DNA of 38,031 bases. It comes from Paracoccaceae bacterium. GTDB lineage: Bacteria; Pseudomonadota; Alphaproteobacteria; Rhodobacterales; Rhodobacteraceae. A program made the translations under genes and the position numbers. Shown here one piece after another: positions 8,666 to 17,608 of the stretch (positions are counted from its first letter, which is position 1; the number at the start of each line of letters is the position of its first letter). Under the pieces are notes generated by a model. The model was not told the DNA's origin, ran no database searches, and saw nothing but the letters and a program-made list of their open reading frames with translations. The stretch is from contig JAFIEO010000057.1 in assembly GCA_020832445.1 (NCBI GenBank), positions 1-38,031 on the forward strand, read 5' to 3'.

Positions 8666-10456
8666 ATGACCAGCTTGAACGAACAACAACCGCCTGCATC
8701 CGGGGCCGCTGGCATTGCCGCTGTTGCCGCGCGCGACGCGGTGAAGCCACGCAACCGCAGGCGCTATTCTGCGGACCTGTCGGCGCTGGGGGAACCCGCG
8801 CTGTGGGGGTTTGGCGGTGCCCTGGCGCGTGGGATCATGCTGATCGCGGGCGTTTTGTTGGTTGTGTTGTATAACGGGGCAACAACCTTCTGGCCCAAAC
8901 CCATCGACCGGGTGGCGTTGACCGACGGCACGGTGATTGCAGGTGTGGAACGTCGCGGCACCATCTTTCGCCCCGACCTGCCGCGCCTGACGGATGAACA
9001 GCGCGCCGTGGTCGAGGAAAATGAAGGTTTCGCCTACCGCACCCTGTATCAGACCGCGAATTTCGACCTGTATGGCGATGATTTCCAGTGGGTTGCGGAT
9101 TTCGAAACCGCCAATGTCACCCAGCCCGAGGATTTCTATTATTTCGAGCGCCAGACATGGGGTGTGTTTGTAGGCCGCATCGCCGGCATGACCATAGACG
9201 GGCAGGAAATGGCCTATGACGCGGATGTGCTGAAGCGCGAACAGCGTGCCGCCCGCGAACGGTTCCGCGAAATCCGCCAGCTTGAACGCAGCGAGATCGG
9301 CGCGATCAACCACCACATCGAACGAGAGCGTCTGGCCCAGCGTCGCGCCTTGTTACGCGAGGGCGAATTGCAGCGCGGCGAGGCTGCAGACGTTGATGGG
9401 ATGGCGTCACAGGCGCGCGACGGGATTCTGGCTGAATCGCAGGCCCGCATCCAGACCCTTCAAGCCGAGTATGAGGTGCTTCAGGCCCGCGTGAACGAAA
9501 TCCGCGCAAATGACCGGCGCTACACTGTCACGCTGGAAGAGGTGGGCGGTCGTCAGATCACCCCGGAGATCAGCCAGATTGTCCGCTATTACCCTGCCAA
9601 CACCATCGGGATTGCCGACAAGATTGGCATCTATCTTTCGCGCTGGTGGGAATTCGTGTCTGCCGAACCGCGCGAGGCGAATACCCAAGGCGGCGTTTTA
9701 CCCGCTATCTTTGGCACGGTGGCGATGACATTGCTGATGGTGGTGTTCGTGGCCCCTTTTGGTGTCATTACGGCGCTGTATTTGCGCGAATATGCCAAAC
9801 AGGGTCGGGTGACGTCGATTGTTCGTATATCCGTCAACAATCTGGCCGGTGTGCCCAGTATTGTTTACGGCGTGTTCGGTCTGGGGTTCTTTGCCTACAC
9901 AATGGGCGGCACGATTGACCAGTTGTTCTACCCTGAAAACCTGCCCAACCCGACCTTTGGCAAGGGCGGCATCCTGTGGGCATCGCTGACACTGGCACTT
10001 CTGACAGTGCCGGTGGTGATTGTCGCCACCGAAGAAGCGCTGGCGGCGGTGCCGCGTTCCATGCGCGAAGGGTCATTGGCGTGCGGTGCGTCGAAATGGC
10101 AGACCATCCGTTATGTGGTGCTGCCCAAAGCGCTGCCGGGCATCATGACCGGCATGATCCTGGCAATGGCGCGCGGCGCGGGCGAGGTGGCACCCCTGAT
10201 GCTGGTGGGGGTTGTGAAACTGGCCCCCGCGCTGCCCATCGACGGCTTCTACCCCTTCATTCACCTTGATCGCAGCTTCATGCATCTGGGGTTCCATATT
10301 TTTGACGTGGGGTTCCAGTCGCGCAATTCCGAAGCTGGCAAGCCGATGGTTTTTGTAACCACGCTGCTGCTGCTGGCCTTGATTGTCGCCATGAACGCAA
10401 CTGCCATCATCATACGCAATCGCCTGAAGCGCAAATACGCAACCGGCCAGTTCTGA
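8666..10456 (+). CDS. pstA: Phosphate ABC transporter permease PstA, long form with coiled-coil periplasmic domain
   Basis: 596-residue permease, about twice the length of E. coli PstA. One membrane segment is near residues 55-75 ([21 protein letters not shown]). An extracytoplasmic region of about 270 residues follows, rich in E, R, Q and L around residues 180-285, which looks like a coiled coil. The transport domain starts near residue 345 ([19 protein letters not shown]) and has the coupling loop [25 protein letters not shown] 8666 is preferred because GGGGA lies at 8656-8660; an in-frame TTG 12 bases earlier would overlap that site. Both partner permeases being extended suggests that the extra domains meet outside the membrane, possibly around PstS. 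Confidence 0.9.
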   Translation: MTSLNEQQPPASGAAGIAAVAARDAVKPRNRRRYSADLSALGEPALWGFGGALARGIMLIAGVLLVVLYNGATTFWPKPIDRVALTDGTVIAGVERRGTIFRPDLPRLTDEQRAVVEENEGFAYRTLYQTANFDLYGDDFQWVADFETANVTQPEDFYYFERQTWGVFVGRIAGMTIDGQEMAYDADVLKREQRAARERFREIRQLERSEIGAINHHIERERLAQRRALLREGELQRGEAADVDGMASQARDGILAESQARIQTLQAEYEVLQARVNEIRANDRRYTVTLEEVGGRQITPEISQIVRYYPANTIGIADKIGIYLSRWWEFVSAEPREANTQGGVLPAIFGTVAMTLLMVVFVAPFGVITALYLREYAKQGRVTSIVRISVNNLAGVPSIVYGVFGLGFFAYTMGGTIDQLFYPENLPNPTFGKGGILWASLTLALLTVPVVIVATEEALAAVPRSMREGSLACGASKWQTIRYVVLPKALPGIMTGMILAMARGAGEVAPLMLVGVVKLAPALPIDGFYPFIHLDRSFMHLGFHIFDVGFQSRNSEAGKPMVFVTTLLLLALIVAMNATAIIIRNRLKRKYATGQF

Positions 10457-10466
10457 GGCTCAAGAC

Positions 10467-11276
10467 ATGAATGACATCATAGAATTCGAACCCACATCCT
10501 ACCACGTCAAGAAGTCCACTGATGGCCCCGCGCTGGATATCACTGATTTCAACCTGTGGTATGGCGAAGCGCAGGCCCTGTTCGACTGCAATCTGGAAAT
10601 CCAGAAAGGGCAGGTCACCGCGCTGATCGGGCCATCGGGTTGCGGCAAATCCACGCTGTTGCGCTGCCTGAACCGGATGAACGACCTTGTTGACGGGTTG
10701 CGCATTCAAGGCAAAATCACCGTGGACGGTTTTGACATTTACGCCAAAGGTGTTGATGTGATTGCGCTGCGCAAACGCATGGGCATGGTGTTCCAGAAAC
10801 CCAACCCCTTTGCCATGTCGATCTATGACAACATCACCTATCCGCTGCGGGTGGATGGTATCACCAAACGGTCCATTCTTGATGAAACCGTGGAACGCGC
10901 GCTGCAACAGTCCGCCCTGTGGAAAGAGGTCAAGGACCGCTTGCAAGAAAGCGCCCTTGGCCTGTCGGGCGGGCAGCAACAGCGCCTGTGCATCGCGCGC
11001 GCGGTCGCATCGGACCCCGAAGTGTTGTTGATGGATGAACCCTGTTCCGCCCTTGACCCCATCGCCACCGCCCGCATCGAGGAACTGATTGAGGAGTTGA
11101 AGGGCACTTATTCCATTGTGATGGTCACGCACTCGATGGCACAGGCCGCGCGGGTTTCCGATAACACGGCGTTCATGTATCTGGGGCGCCTGATTGAATA
11201 TGGTGACACTGACACAATCTTCACCAACCCGCAGAAATCGCGCACGAATGACTATGTAACCGGCCGGTTCGGATAA
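10467..11276 (+). CDS. pstB: Phosphate ABC transporter ATP-binding protein PstB
   Basis: 269-residue cytoplasmic ATPase of the Pst importer. Walker [10 protein letters not shown] is at residues 55-63, a Q-loop MVFQKPNPF near 107-115, signature LSGGQQQRL at 166-174, Walker B LLMDEP at 187-192, and the H-loop in [18 protein letters not shown] and CSALDPIAT are typical PstB sequences and separate it from other importer ATPases. It starts 10 bases after pstA ends, with TGAGG upstream, and is followed after 7 bases by phoR. Length is normal for the family. Confidence 0.95.
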   Translation: MNDIIEFEPTSYHVKKSTDGPALDITDFNLWYGEAQALFDCNLEIQKGQVTALIGPSGCGKSTLLRCLNRMNDLVDGLRIQGKITVDGFDIYAKGVDVIALRKRMGMVFQKPNPFAMSIYDNITYPLRVDGITKRSILDETVERALQQSALWKEVKDRLQESALGLSGGQQQRLCIARAVASDPEVLLMDEPCSALDPIATARIEELIEELKGTYSIVMVTHSMAQAARVSDNTAFMYLGRLIEYGDTDTIFTNPQKSRTNDYVTGRFG

Positions 11277-11283
11277 CACTGTC

Positions 11284-12327
11284 ATGTATGACGCGGCGAC
11301 AACTGCGCTGATCGCGGCCCTGCCGCACCCGGTTTTGCTGGTGGATATGGCGGGGGGCGTTGTGAAGGCAAACCCGCCCGCCACCGAATTGTTCGGCGCG
11401 CGCATTGCGGGTGCGCAGATCCGTGCGCATTTGCGCCAACCGGACGTTGCGGGAATGCTGGACCGTGTGCTGGGCGGCGCGCATGAAGGAAGCGCAAGTT
11501 TCGTCTCCTCCTCGGGCAGTCGCGAAACGGTCTGGCATGTGATCGCGCGCCATGTCGGGGATGGCACTGTTGTGCTGTCGTTGGGCGATGTGTCCGACAT
11601 TGAGGCGGCAGAAGCGCAGCGCCGTGATTTCGTCGCCAATGTCAGCCATGAACTGCGCTCTCCCCTAACGGTGCTGTCGGGGTTTATTGAAACATTGCAG
11701 GGACCGGCAGGTGACGATCCGGGCGCGCGCGCAGAATTTCTGGGTATCATGGCTGATCAGGCCGAACGTATGACGGGCCTTGTTTCGGACCTTCTGTCCC
11801 TAAGCCGTGTCGAATCCGCCGAGAAGATTCGCCCGCGCACGCCGGTGTCCATTGATATGGTGCTGAAAGCCACGCTTGCCGCCCTGCGCCCCCAGATAGA
11901 GGCTGCGCAACTTAGCATTTCCTATCAGGTTCCCGATGATATTGCCGATGTTCCGGGGGATTATGACCAACTGGTTCAGGTGTTTCACAACCTGATCGAG
12001 AATGCCCTGAAATACGGCTTCAGCGGGGGCCGTATAGAAGTGGTGGCGCAACAGATGTCGGCAATGCCCGGTTTCGAAGGGGCCGTGTTGCGCGTCAGTG
12101 TGCGTGATTTTGGCGAAGGTATCGATCCTGTCCATATTCCGCGCCTGACCGAAAGGTTCTACCGCGTGGACAAGGCGCGGTCGCGTGACAGTGGCGGCAC
12201 GGGGCTGGGGCTGGCGATTGTCAAACATATCCTTAGCCGACATCGCGGGCGGCTTGTCATCCGCTCGGCGCAGGGTGAAGGCACCATATTCGATGCCGTT
12301 CTGCCCTGTGGCCCGCCACAGAACTGA
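11284..12327 (+). CDS. phoR: PhoR-like histidine kinase without membrane segments
   Basis: 347-residue sensor kinase. A PAS-like N-terminal part (about residues 5-105, LPHPVLLVDMAGGVVKANPPATELFG) leads into a HisKA domain with phospho-acceptor His122 in FVANVSHELRSPLTVLSGFIETL, a PhoR-like H-box. The HATPase domain has an N box NLIENALKYG, DFGEGI and GGTGLGLAIV. No hydrophobic segment long enough to cross the membrane is present, unlike E. coli PhoR, so the protein should be cytosolic or tethered through the Pst complex. Position straight after pstB supports the name. The usual link protein PhoU is absent here. It would phosphorylate the PhoB whose end lies at the window start. It converges on the HAD gene. 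Confidence 0.85.
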   Translation: MYDAATTALIAALPHPVLLVDMAGGVVKANPPATELFGARIAGAQIRAHLRQPDVAGMLDRVLGGAHEGSASFVSSSGSRETVWHVIARHVGDGTVVLSLGDVSDIEAAEAQRRDFVANVSHELRSPLTVLSGFIETLQGPAGDDPGARAEFLGIMADQAERMTGLVSDLLSLSRVESAEKIRPRTPVSIDMVLKATLAALRPQIEAAQLSISYQVPDDIADVPGDYDQLVQVFHNLIENALKYGFSGGRIEVVAQQMSAMPGFEGAVLRVSVRDFGEGIDPVHIPRLTERFYRVDKARSRDSGGTGLGLAIVKHILSRHRGRLVIRSAQGEGTIFDAVLPCGPPQN

Positions 12328-12333
12328 TACCTG

Positions 12334-12354
12334 AAACCATGGGCCATGGTTTTT
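12334..12354. terminator. Hairpin terminator after phoR
   Basis: AAACCAT (12334-12340) and ATGGTTT (12346-12352) flank a GGGCC loop and are followed by two more T. It lies in the 36-base gap between the convergent ends of phoR and the HAD gene and can act in both directions. Confidence 0.6.
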
Positions 12355-12363
12355 GCCCAACCA

Positions 12364-13248
12364 TCAGATCCGTTCGGTGCGCCAATCGGGGTGTATTGCG
12401 CTGCGTTGACAAAAACTGTCCGTATCCGTGCCTGCAAAAAGCCCGTCGCGGGTAACCAATACCGTGCGCCAGCCGCGCGCTGCGGCGCCAAGAATATCGG
12501 TATGAAGGGTGTCGCCGCACATGATAATCCGGTGGGGCGGGGTGTCTGGCAATGTGGCTTCGATCATCTGGTGAACCTGCGGGAAGGGTTTGCCGAAATA
12601 CGTCAGATGGCCAAGGTTGGCATCAGCCAACAGATGCGCATAATAGCCCGGTTCCAGCGAAAATCCGCCTTCGCGCGGGGCAACAAGGTCTGCATTCGCC
12701 ACGATCAACGGGCGCGGTCTGGTGCGCAGGCTGCGCGCAAGGATGTCTTGATGGGCGTCTGTCCAAGCAGCAGTCGACAGAAAAAGAAAGCTGTCCACGC
12801 GGTCGAAATCGCGCACGCTGTCGCCCAGCCGGCATATCGTGGCGTCAATATCGCTAAGGTCGTCTGACGGGGCGGTTATGCACCCCCAAAGCCCTGATCC
12901 CAGCCCCGATATGGCCGCATCGCGGCTGGTGATAATTTCGTCTGGTGTAACGGGAATGCCCAGTTTGCGGAATTTTTCCGTCGCGGCGTCATGGGTGTAG
13001 CTTGCGGCATTGGACAGGATGCGGATTTCCTTGCCCGCCGCGCGCAGCTGATCGATGCGCTGCGCGGCCCCTGCGATGGGCGTTTCCCCGATATTCAGCA
13101 CGCCGTAGGCGTCGAAAACGAACGCGTCTGCGTCCGGTGCAATATCAAGAAGCGAGTCGACCGCCTGGGTTGTCGCGCCAAAGCGGGCTTTGGGCATGCG
13201 GTGGCGGACTGTCTCATAACGGTCAAAAATACTTGCTACGTTATCCAT
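12364..13248 (-). CDS. NagD-like HAD-superfamily hydrolase (TIGR01459-type)
   Basis: 294-residue HAD protein resembling NagD-type sugar-phosphate phosphatases. Motif I is FVFDAYGVLN with nucleophile Asp46. The Asp normally found two residues later is Tyr, as in haloacid dehalogenases, whereas most phosphatases have DxD, so activity as a phosphatase is not certain. ILSNAAS supplies motif II and MCGDTLHTDILGAAARGW motif IV, which binds Mg. It is divergent from the DeoR/ABC operon across a 238-base region that contains three putative DeoR operators. It may therefore be co-regulated and remove phosphate from the product of the GpdQ-like enzyme; that role is inference from position. Confidence 0.82.
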   Translation of the reverse strand: MDNVASIFDRYETVRHRMPKARFGATTQAVDSLLDIAPDADAFVFDAYGVLNIGETPIAGAAQRIDQLRAAGKEIRILSNAASYTHDAATEKFRKLGIPVTPDEIITSRDAAISGLGSGLWGCITAPSDDLSDIDATICRLGDSVRDFDRVDSFLFLSTAAWTDAHQDILARSLRTRPRPLIVANADLVAPREGGFSLEPGYYAHLLADANLGHLTYFGKPFPQVHQMIEATLPDTPPHRIIMCGDTLHTDILGAAARGWRTVLVTRDGLFAGTDTDSFCQRSAIHPDWRTERI

Positions 13249-13325
13249 GCTTGCGATCTGCTCTTTTCATTCGCGATGTCGGACCTGTTTCCGGTCATAA
13301 CGATTCTGCATCAAGATGAAAAGCA

Positions 13326-13338
13326 AAAGCAACAAAAA
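13326..13338 (-). promoter_or_regulatory. Putative DeoR operator site 1
   Basis: AAAGCAACAAAAA is the exact reverse complement of the 13 bases at 13429-13441. It lies 78 bases upstream of the HAD start codon and could bring that gene under the same repressor. Confidence 0.45.
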
Positions 13339-13432
13339 GACAGAAACAGCCACGATGCGGGCGCATTTGCGCGAATTTCTGGGCTGAATGTCGAAATTAG
13401 GGCGGGATTGGATGCTGGATTTCAGGAATTTT

Positions 13433-13478
13433 TGTTGCTTTGTTGTTTTTGGTCGGTATATTTTCTAACAAAGCAACA
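13433..13478. promoter_or_regulatory. Putative DeoR operators 2 and 3: 12-bp inverted repeat around the operon promoter
   Basis: TGTTGCTTTGTT (13433-13444) and AACAAAGCAACA (13467-13478) are perfect reverse complements separated by 22 bases. The second arm ends 8 bases before the deoR-type start codon. DeoR-family repressors commonly bind such repeats and regulate their own operon. Repression by looping between the two arms and site 1 is inference. The 22-base loop has no T tract, so an intrinsic terminator is unlikely. Confidence 0.6.
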
Positions 13479-13486
13479 GGGTTATC

Positions 13487-14269
13487 ATGGCGTCAAAAAA
13501 GATCAGACGGTGCGACCTTATCCAGCAGGTGGTGCAGGAACGCGGGGGTATCAGCGTGGGCGCGCTGGCCGATATGCTGGGCGTGTCGATGCAAACCATC
13601 CGCCGCGATCTGGATACGCTATGCGATGACGGCACCATGCGCCGCGTTCACGGGCGTATCGAACTGGCAGAAGATCGGCTGAACACGCCGTTTGACCAGC
13701 GCGCGGGCACCAACCTTGTGGGCAAACGCGCCATTGCCGAAGTGGCGGCCGGAATGATCCCTGATGGCGCAACGCTGTTTTTGTCCATCGGCTCGACCGC
13801 GCTGAGTGTGGCGCGCGCCCTGCATCGCCGCCGCGAACTGACCGTCATCACAAATAACCTGAGTGCGGCAATGACCCTGAGCGAGGAAGTCTCGAACAGG
13901 ATCATCCTGCCGGGGGGCGAATTGCGCCTGCCGGATCGTGATTTCATCGGCGAAGAAGTGGTATCCTTTTTTGGCCGCTACCGCGCCGAATACGCGGTTT
14001 TCGGCACCGCAGGTGTGGATATTGACGGTGGCCTGTCAGAATTCCATCAGGCCGAAGTGCGCGCATCAGAACGCATGCGCCAGAATGCGCAAACATCGGT
14101 TCTGGTCATAGACCGCAGCAAGTTCGGGCGCCATGCCCCCTCCATCGGGTGCGCCATCACCGAGGTGGACCATGTGATCTGTGACCGCCCACCGGCTGCG
14201 GATTTTGCTGCATTGATCGAAGACCTTGGCGACCGGATCGTGTTTTCAGAAGAAAGAGAAATGGAATGA
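13487..14269 (+). CDS. DeoR/GlpR-family transcriptional regulator
   Basis: 260-residue regulator. The N-terminal winged helix includes GISVGALADMLGVSMQTIRRDLDTLCDDG (about 21-49), the classic DeoR helix-turn-helix with the RRDL recognition helix. The sugar-phosphate sensor domain has GSTALSVARAL and the C-terminal DRSKFGRHAP and GCAITEVDHVICD blocks. Proteins of this family usually sense a phosphorylated sugar or polyol, and GlpR senses glycerol 3-phosphate. The stop overlaps the ATPase start as ATGA (14266-14269), so it is the first gene of the importer operon and probably represses it. ATG 13487 has AGGG upstream. The inducer is not known; glycerol 3-phosphate would fit the neighbours. Confidence 0.9.
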   Translation: MASKKIRRCDLIQQVVQERGGISVGALADMLGVSMQTIRRDLDTLCDDGTMRRVHGRIELAEDRLNTPFDQRAGTNLVGKRAIAEVAAGMIPDGATLFLSIGSTALSVARALHRRRELTVITNNLSAAMTLSEEVSNRIILPGGELRLPDRDFIGEEVVSFFGRYRAEYAVFGTAGVDIDGGLSEFHQAEVRASERMRQNAQTSVLVIDRSKFGRHAPSIGCAITEVDHVICDRPPAADFAALIEDLGDRIVFSEEREME

Positions 14270-15297
14270 CTGACCCTTTCGTTCATGTCGAAAGCGTTGA
14301 GAAGCGCTGGAACGGCCAGCTTGGGGTCGAAGACATTTCACTAAGCATTCCGCGCGGGTCATTTGTGGCATTGCTGGGTCCGTCGGGGTGCGGCAAGTCG
14401 ACCACGCTGCGCCTGCTGGCAGGGCTGGAGGTGCCTGACAGCGGCAGAATTATCATCGGCGGGCGCGATGTGACCGCCAGCCCTGCCGCAGAACGCGGCC
14501 TGTCGATGGTGTTTCAGTCCTATGCGCTGTTTCCCCATCTGGATGTCGCCGAGAATGTGCTGTTCGGCCTGAAGGTGCGTCGTGTGCCGCGCGCCGAGCA
14601 GCGCGAGAAACTGGCGCAGGCGCTGGAAATGACCGGCCTGACCGGATTGGAAAAACGCAAGCCCGGCCAGATTTCGGGCGGGCAGCGCCAGCGGGTCGCA
14701 CTGGCGCGGGCCATTGTCGCGGGCCATCCGCTGTGTCTGATGGATGAACCCTTGTCCAATCTGGACGCAAAATTGCGCCATTCCGTGCGGCGCGACATCA
14801 AGAAACTACAGCGCGATCTGGGGATGACCGTCATTTATGTCACCCATGACCAGACCGAAGCCATGAGCATGGCCGACATGGTTGTGCTGATGAAGGATGG
14901 CCGGATTGAACAGTTCGGCAGACCTGTCGATCTGTATGAAACGCCTGCCAGTATTTTCGTCGCGGAATTTGTGGGCAGCCCGCCCATGGCGCTGGTTGAA
15001 TCCGGCGTTATGCCTGCCGAACTGGAACGCTCCGACAAGCAGGTGGTTTATGGCATTCGCCCCGAGCATCTTGATCTGGCCGAACCGGGGGCGGGCCTGC
15101 TGCAAGCAGTGATTACCCATTGCGAATATATGGGGTCGGAAACATTCCTGAGTTTCGAGGTTCCCGGCACAAGCGGGTTGACAGTGCGCCTGCCGGGCGA
15201 AGTGCGCAGATCGGTCGGGGAGGCGGCCGGTCTGACGTTTGATCGCGCGAACCTTCATGTGTTTGACAAGAACACTGGCTACAGACTGCCGCGTTAG
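14266..15297 (+). CDS. UgpC/MalK-type ABC importer ATP-binding protein
   Basis: 343-residue ATPase of a carbohydrate or glycerol-phosphate type importer (CUT1 class). Walker [10 protein letters not shown] is at 38-46, Q-loop MVFQSYALFPH at 81-91, signature ISGGQRQRV at 136-144, Walker B CLMDEP at 157-162, and an H-loop YVTHDQTEAM. The C-terminal regulatory OB-like part includes YGIRPEHLDL, typical of UgpC/MalK proteins. It shares four bases with the DeoR gene and is followed by the binding protein and two permeases. Substrate cannot be read from the ATPase itself; the phosphodiesterase at the operon end favours a glycerophosphodiester or glycerol 3-phosphate. Confidence 0.9.
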   Translation: MTDPFVHVESVEKRWNGQLGVEDISLSIPRGSFVALLGPSGCGKSTTLRLLAGLEVPDSGRIIIGGRDVTASPAAERGLSMVFQSYALFPHLDVAENVLFGLKVRRVPRAEQREKLAQALEMTGLTGLEKRKPGQISGGQRQRVALARAIVAGHPLCLMDEPLSNLDAKLRHSVRRDIKKLQRDLGMTVIYVTHDQTEAMSMADMVVLMKDGRIEQFGRPVDLYETPASIFVAEFVGSPPMALVESGVMPAELERSDKQVVYGIRPEHLDLAEPGAGLLQAVITHCEYMGSETFLSFEVPGTSGLTVRLPGEVRRSVGEAAGLTFDRANLHVFDKNTGYRLPR

Positions 15298-15357
15298 ACC
15301 CCGCTTTGCCGTCGCCATATGCGGCGGTGATGCATTCAACCCAAGGGAGGAACTACC

Positions 15358-16623
15358 ATGACACGCCATACCATGACTGCCTCGCTGCTGGCCGGTGCCA
15401 CAGCATTGACCGCGCTGCCCGCCAGCGCGCAAACCGAACTGACCATGTATTACCCCATTGCTGTCGGCGGTGCGCTGACACAGGTGGTCGACGGGCTGAT
15501 TGCCGAATTCCACGAGGCCCATCCCGATATTCGCGTGAATTCCATCTATGCAGGCAACTATGATGACACCCGCGTGCGGGTTCTGTCGGCGATTGCGTCG
15601 GGCGACTCGGCCCCGCTGTCGGTGTTGTTTTCCATTGATGCACTGGATCTGATTGAACAGGAAATGATCATTCCCTTTGATCAGGTGCTGGAAACCGATG
15701 AAGAACGCGAATGGCTGGACAGCTTCTATCCCGGCCTGATGGCCAATGGCCAGATCGACGGGCAGACATGGGGCGTGCCGTTCCAGCGATCAACGATCGT
15801 TGCCTATTACAACAAAGACATGTTCAGCGCCGCGGGCCTTGACCCTGAAGCGCCACCCGCCAACTGGGACGAGTTGGTCAGCATGGGGCTTGCGCTGCGC
15901 GAAACCGGCCCTTACGGCATCATGATCCCGTCCACCGGCTATCCTTACTGGATGTTTCAGGCACTGGCCACGCAGAACGGGATGGAGTTGATGAACGGTG
16001 ACGGCACCGAGACATATTTCGACGACCCCGCCGTGATAGAGGCGCTGGAATACTGGGTGTCGCTGTCGGCAGAGCATGACATCATGCCATCGGGCACAGT
16101 CGAATGGGGCACATTGCGTCAGGCGTTCCTGGAAGGGCAGACCGCGATGATGTGGCACACCACCGGCAACCTGACCGCTGTGCGCGATCAGGCCAGTTTT
16201 GATTTCGGTGTGGCAATGCTGCCCGAAAAAGTTCGCCCCGGTTCGCCCACGGGTGGCGGGAATTTCTATCTGTTTGAAGGGGCCAGCGATGATGAATATC
16301 GTGCCGCCCTGACACTGATCCGGTTCCTGACCGATGCGGAACGCGCTGCGCAATGGTCGATTGCCACAGGCTATGTGGGTGTCAGCCCTGCGGCCTATGA
16401 AACCGATGTCCTGCGCGCCTATGCCGAAGAATTTCCGCCTGCGATTGTTGCGCGCGACCAGCTGGAATATTCGGTGGCGGAATTGTCCACCTATGAAGGG
16501 GCGCGGGTGCGCGATGCGCTGAACACCGCAATCCAGTCCGCGTTGACAGGTTCGGCCACGCCTGCGGATGCGCTGGCACAGGCGCAAAGCATCGCCGACC
16601 GGCTGCTGACCCCTTACCGCTAA
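15358..16623 (+). CDS. UgpB-like extracellular solute-binding protein
   Basis: 421-residue periplasmic binding protein of the CUT1 importer family. A Sec signal peptide is clear (MTRHTMTASLLAGATALTALPASAQ). The mature part has family features: TMYYPIAVGGALTQVVDGLIAEF, GQTWGVPFQRSTIVAYYNKDMF, GQTAMMWHTTGNL and a GGGNFYLF hinge block. UgpB of E. coli, which binds glycerol 3-phosphate and glycerophosphodiesters, has the same overall plan. The ribosome site AGGGAGGAA is the strongest in this operon and fits high expression. A GC-rich hairpin follows the stop codon. The ligand assignment is inference from the neighbouring phosphodiesterase. Confidence 0.88.
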   Translation: MTRHTMTASLLAGATALTALPASAQTELTMYYPIAVGGALTQVVDGLIAEFHEAHPDIRVNSIYAGNYDDTRVRVLSAIASGDSAPLSVLFSIDALDLIEQEMIIPFDQVLETDEEREWLDSFYPGLMANGQIDGQTWGVPFQRSTIVAYYNKDMFSAAGLDPEAPPANWDELVSMGLALRETGPYGIMIPSTGYPYWMFQALATQNGMELMNGDGTETYFDDPAVIEALEYWVSLSAEHDIMPSGTVEWGTLRQAFLEGQTAMMWHTTGNLTAVRDQASFDFGVAMLPEKVRPGSPTGGGNFYLFEGASDDEYRAALTLIRFLTDAERAAQWSIATGYVGVSPAAYETDVLRAYAEEFPPAIVARDQLEYSVAELSTYEGARVRDALNTAIQSALTGSATPADALAQAQSIADRLLTPYR

Positions 16624-16638
16624 GTTCCTCCCCTGATG

Positions 16639-16659
16639 GGGGGCGCGTAATGCGCCCCC
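16639..16659 (+). terminator. GC-rich intercistronic hairpin after the binding-protein gene
   Basis: GGGGGCGC (16639-16646) and GCGCCCCC (16652-16659) enclose a 5-nt loop. There is no T run and the permease genes follow on the same strand, so it is more likely an mRNA-stabilising stem that protects the binding-protein message than a full terminator. Confidence 0.55.
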
Positions 16660-16714
16660 TGTCGCATATGCCGCCAGCGCCCTGCGGGTGCGGTTCTTCG
16701 TCTGGAGTGACAGC

Positions 16715-17608
16715 ATGAATGATCTTGCAAGATACGAGCGCCGCCGCCGCATCATGTATGGCTGGATGCTGCTGTCACCTGCGCTGATCCTGCTGTCGTT
16801 GTTTGCGTTTATCCCGTCGGCAATGACCTTCTGGTCAAGCCTGTTTTCGCGCGGCACACGGCGCAACCCGTCCGAATTTGTGGGCGCGGGCAATTATGAC
16901 CTGCTGTTCGCCGACCCGACATTTGCCAAGGTTGTGGTCAACAACCTGATCTATGCGGGTGTGACGATCCCTGTGTCGATCATCATCGCGCTGGCGATGG
17001 CGCTATGGGCCAATTCCAAAATTCCCGCGCGTGGTTTCGTGCGCACTGCCTATTTCACGCCGACAATTCTGCCGATGATTGCTGCGGCAAATATCTGGCT
17101 GTTTTTCTACACGCCGGGCCTTGGGGTGCTGGACCAGATTGGCGCGCTGTTCGGGTTCGCGTCGGTCAACTGGCTGGGGCGCCCTGAAACCGCGCTATGG
17201 GCAGTGATCATCGTGACCATCTGGAAAGAAGCCGGTTTCTTCATGATCTTCTATCTGGCTGCGCTGCAAACCATTCCGCCGGACCTGAAAGAAGCTGCCG
17301 ATATCGAAGGGGCCAGCCGTTGGACCTATACCCGCCGGATTGTCCTGCCGCTGCTGATGCCGACCACCATTTTTGTGGCCGTCAATGCCCTGATCAATTC
17401 CGTCAAGCTGATTGACCATTTGTTCATATTGACCAAGGGCGGGCCGTCGGATGCGTCAAAACTGGTGCTGTATTACATCTGGGAACTGGCGTTTTCCTAT
17501 TTTGACAGGCCGCAGGCGGCGGCGCTGACCGTGATGGTGCTGGCCGTGCTGGGGGTTACAGCGGCGATCAAGTTCATCATTCTGGACCGCAGGACACATT
17601 ACCAATGA
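16715..17608 (+). CDS. UgpA-like ABC importer permease
   Basis: 297-residue inner-membrane permease with about six hydrophobic segments, the first being GWMLLSPALILLSLFAFIPS. The coupling motif that docks on the ATPase is EAADIEGASRWTYTRRIVLPLLMPT. ATG 16715 is chosen because GGAG is at 16704-16707 and the family starts near MNDLARYERRRR; an in-frame ATG at 16688 lies before that site. The stop overlaps the second permease start (17605-17608), as expected for a pair translated together. Confidence 0.9.
   Translation: MNDLARYERRRRIMYGWMLLSPALILLSLFAFIPSAMTFWSSLFSRGTRRNPSEFVGAGNYDLLFADPTFAKVVVNNLIYAGVTIPVSIIIALAMALWANSKIPARGFVRTAYFTPTILPMIAAANIWLFFYTPGLGVLDQIGALFGFASVNWLGRPETALWAVIIVTIWKEAGFFMIFYLAALQTIPPDLKEAADIEGASRWTYTRRIVLPLLMPTTIFVAVNALINSVKLIDHLFILTKGGPSDASKLVLYYIWELAFSYFDRPQAAALTVMVLAVLGVTAAIKFIILDRRTHYQ

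Noticed and set aside
16639-16659. Full operon terminator after the solute-binding gene
   Set aside because: No T tract follows and the permeases continue on the same strand with tight spacing, so an mRNA-stabilising hairpin fits better.
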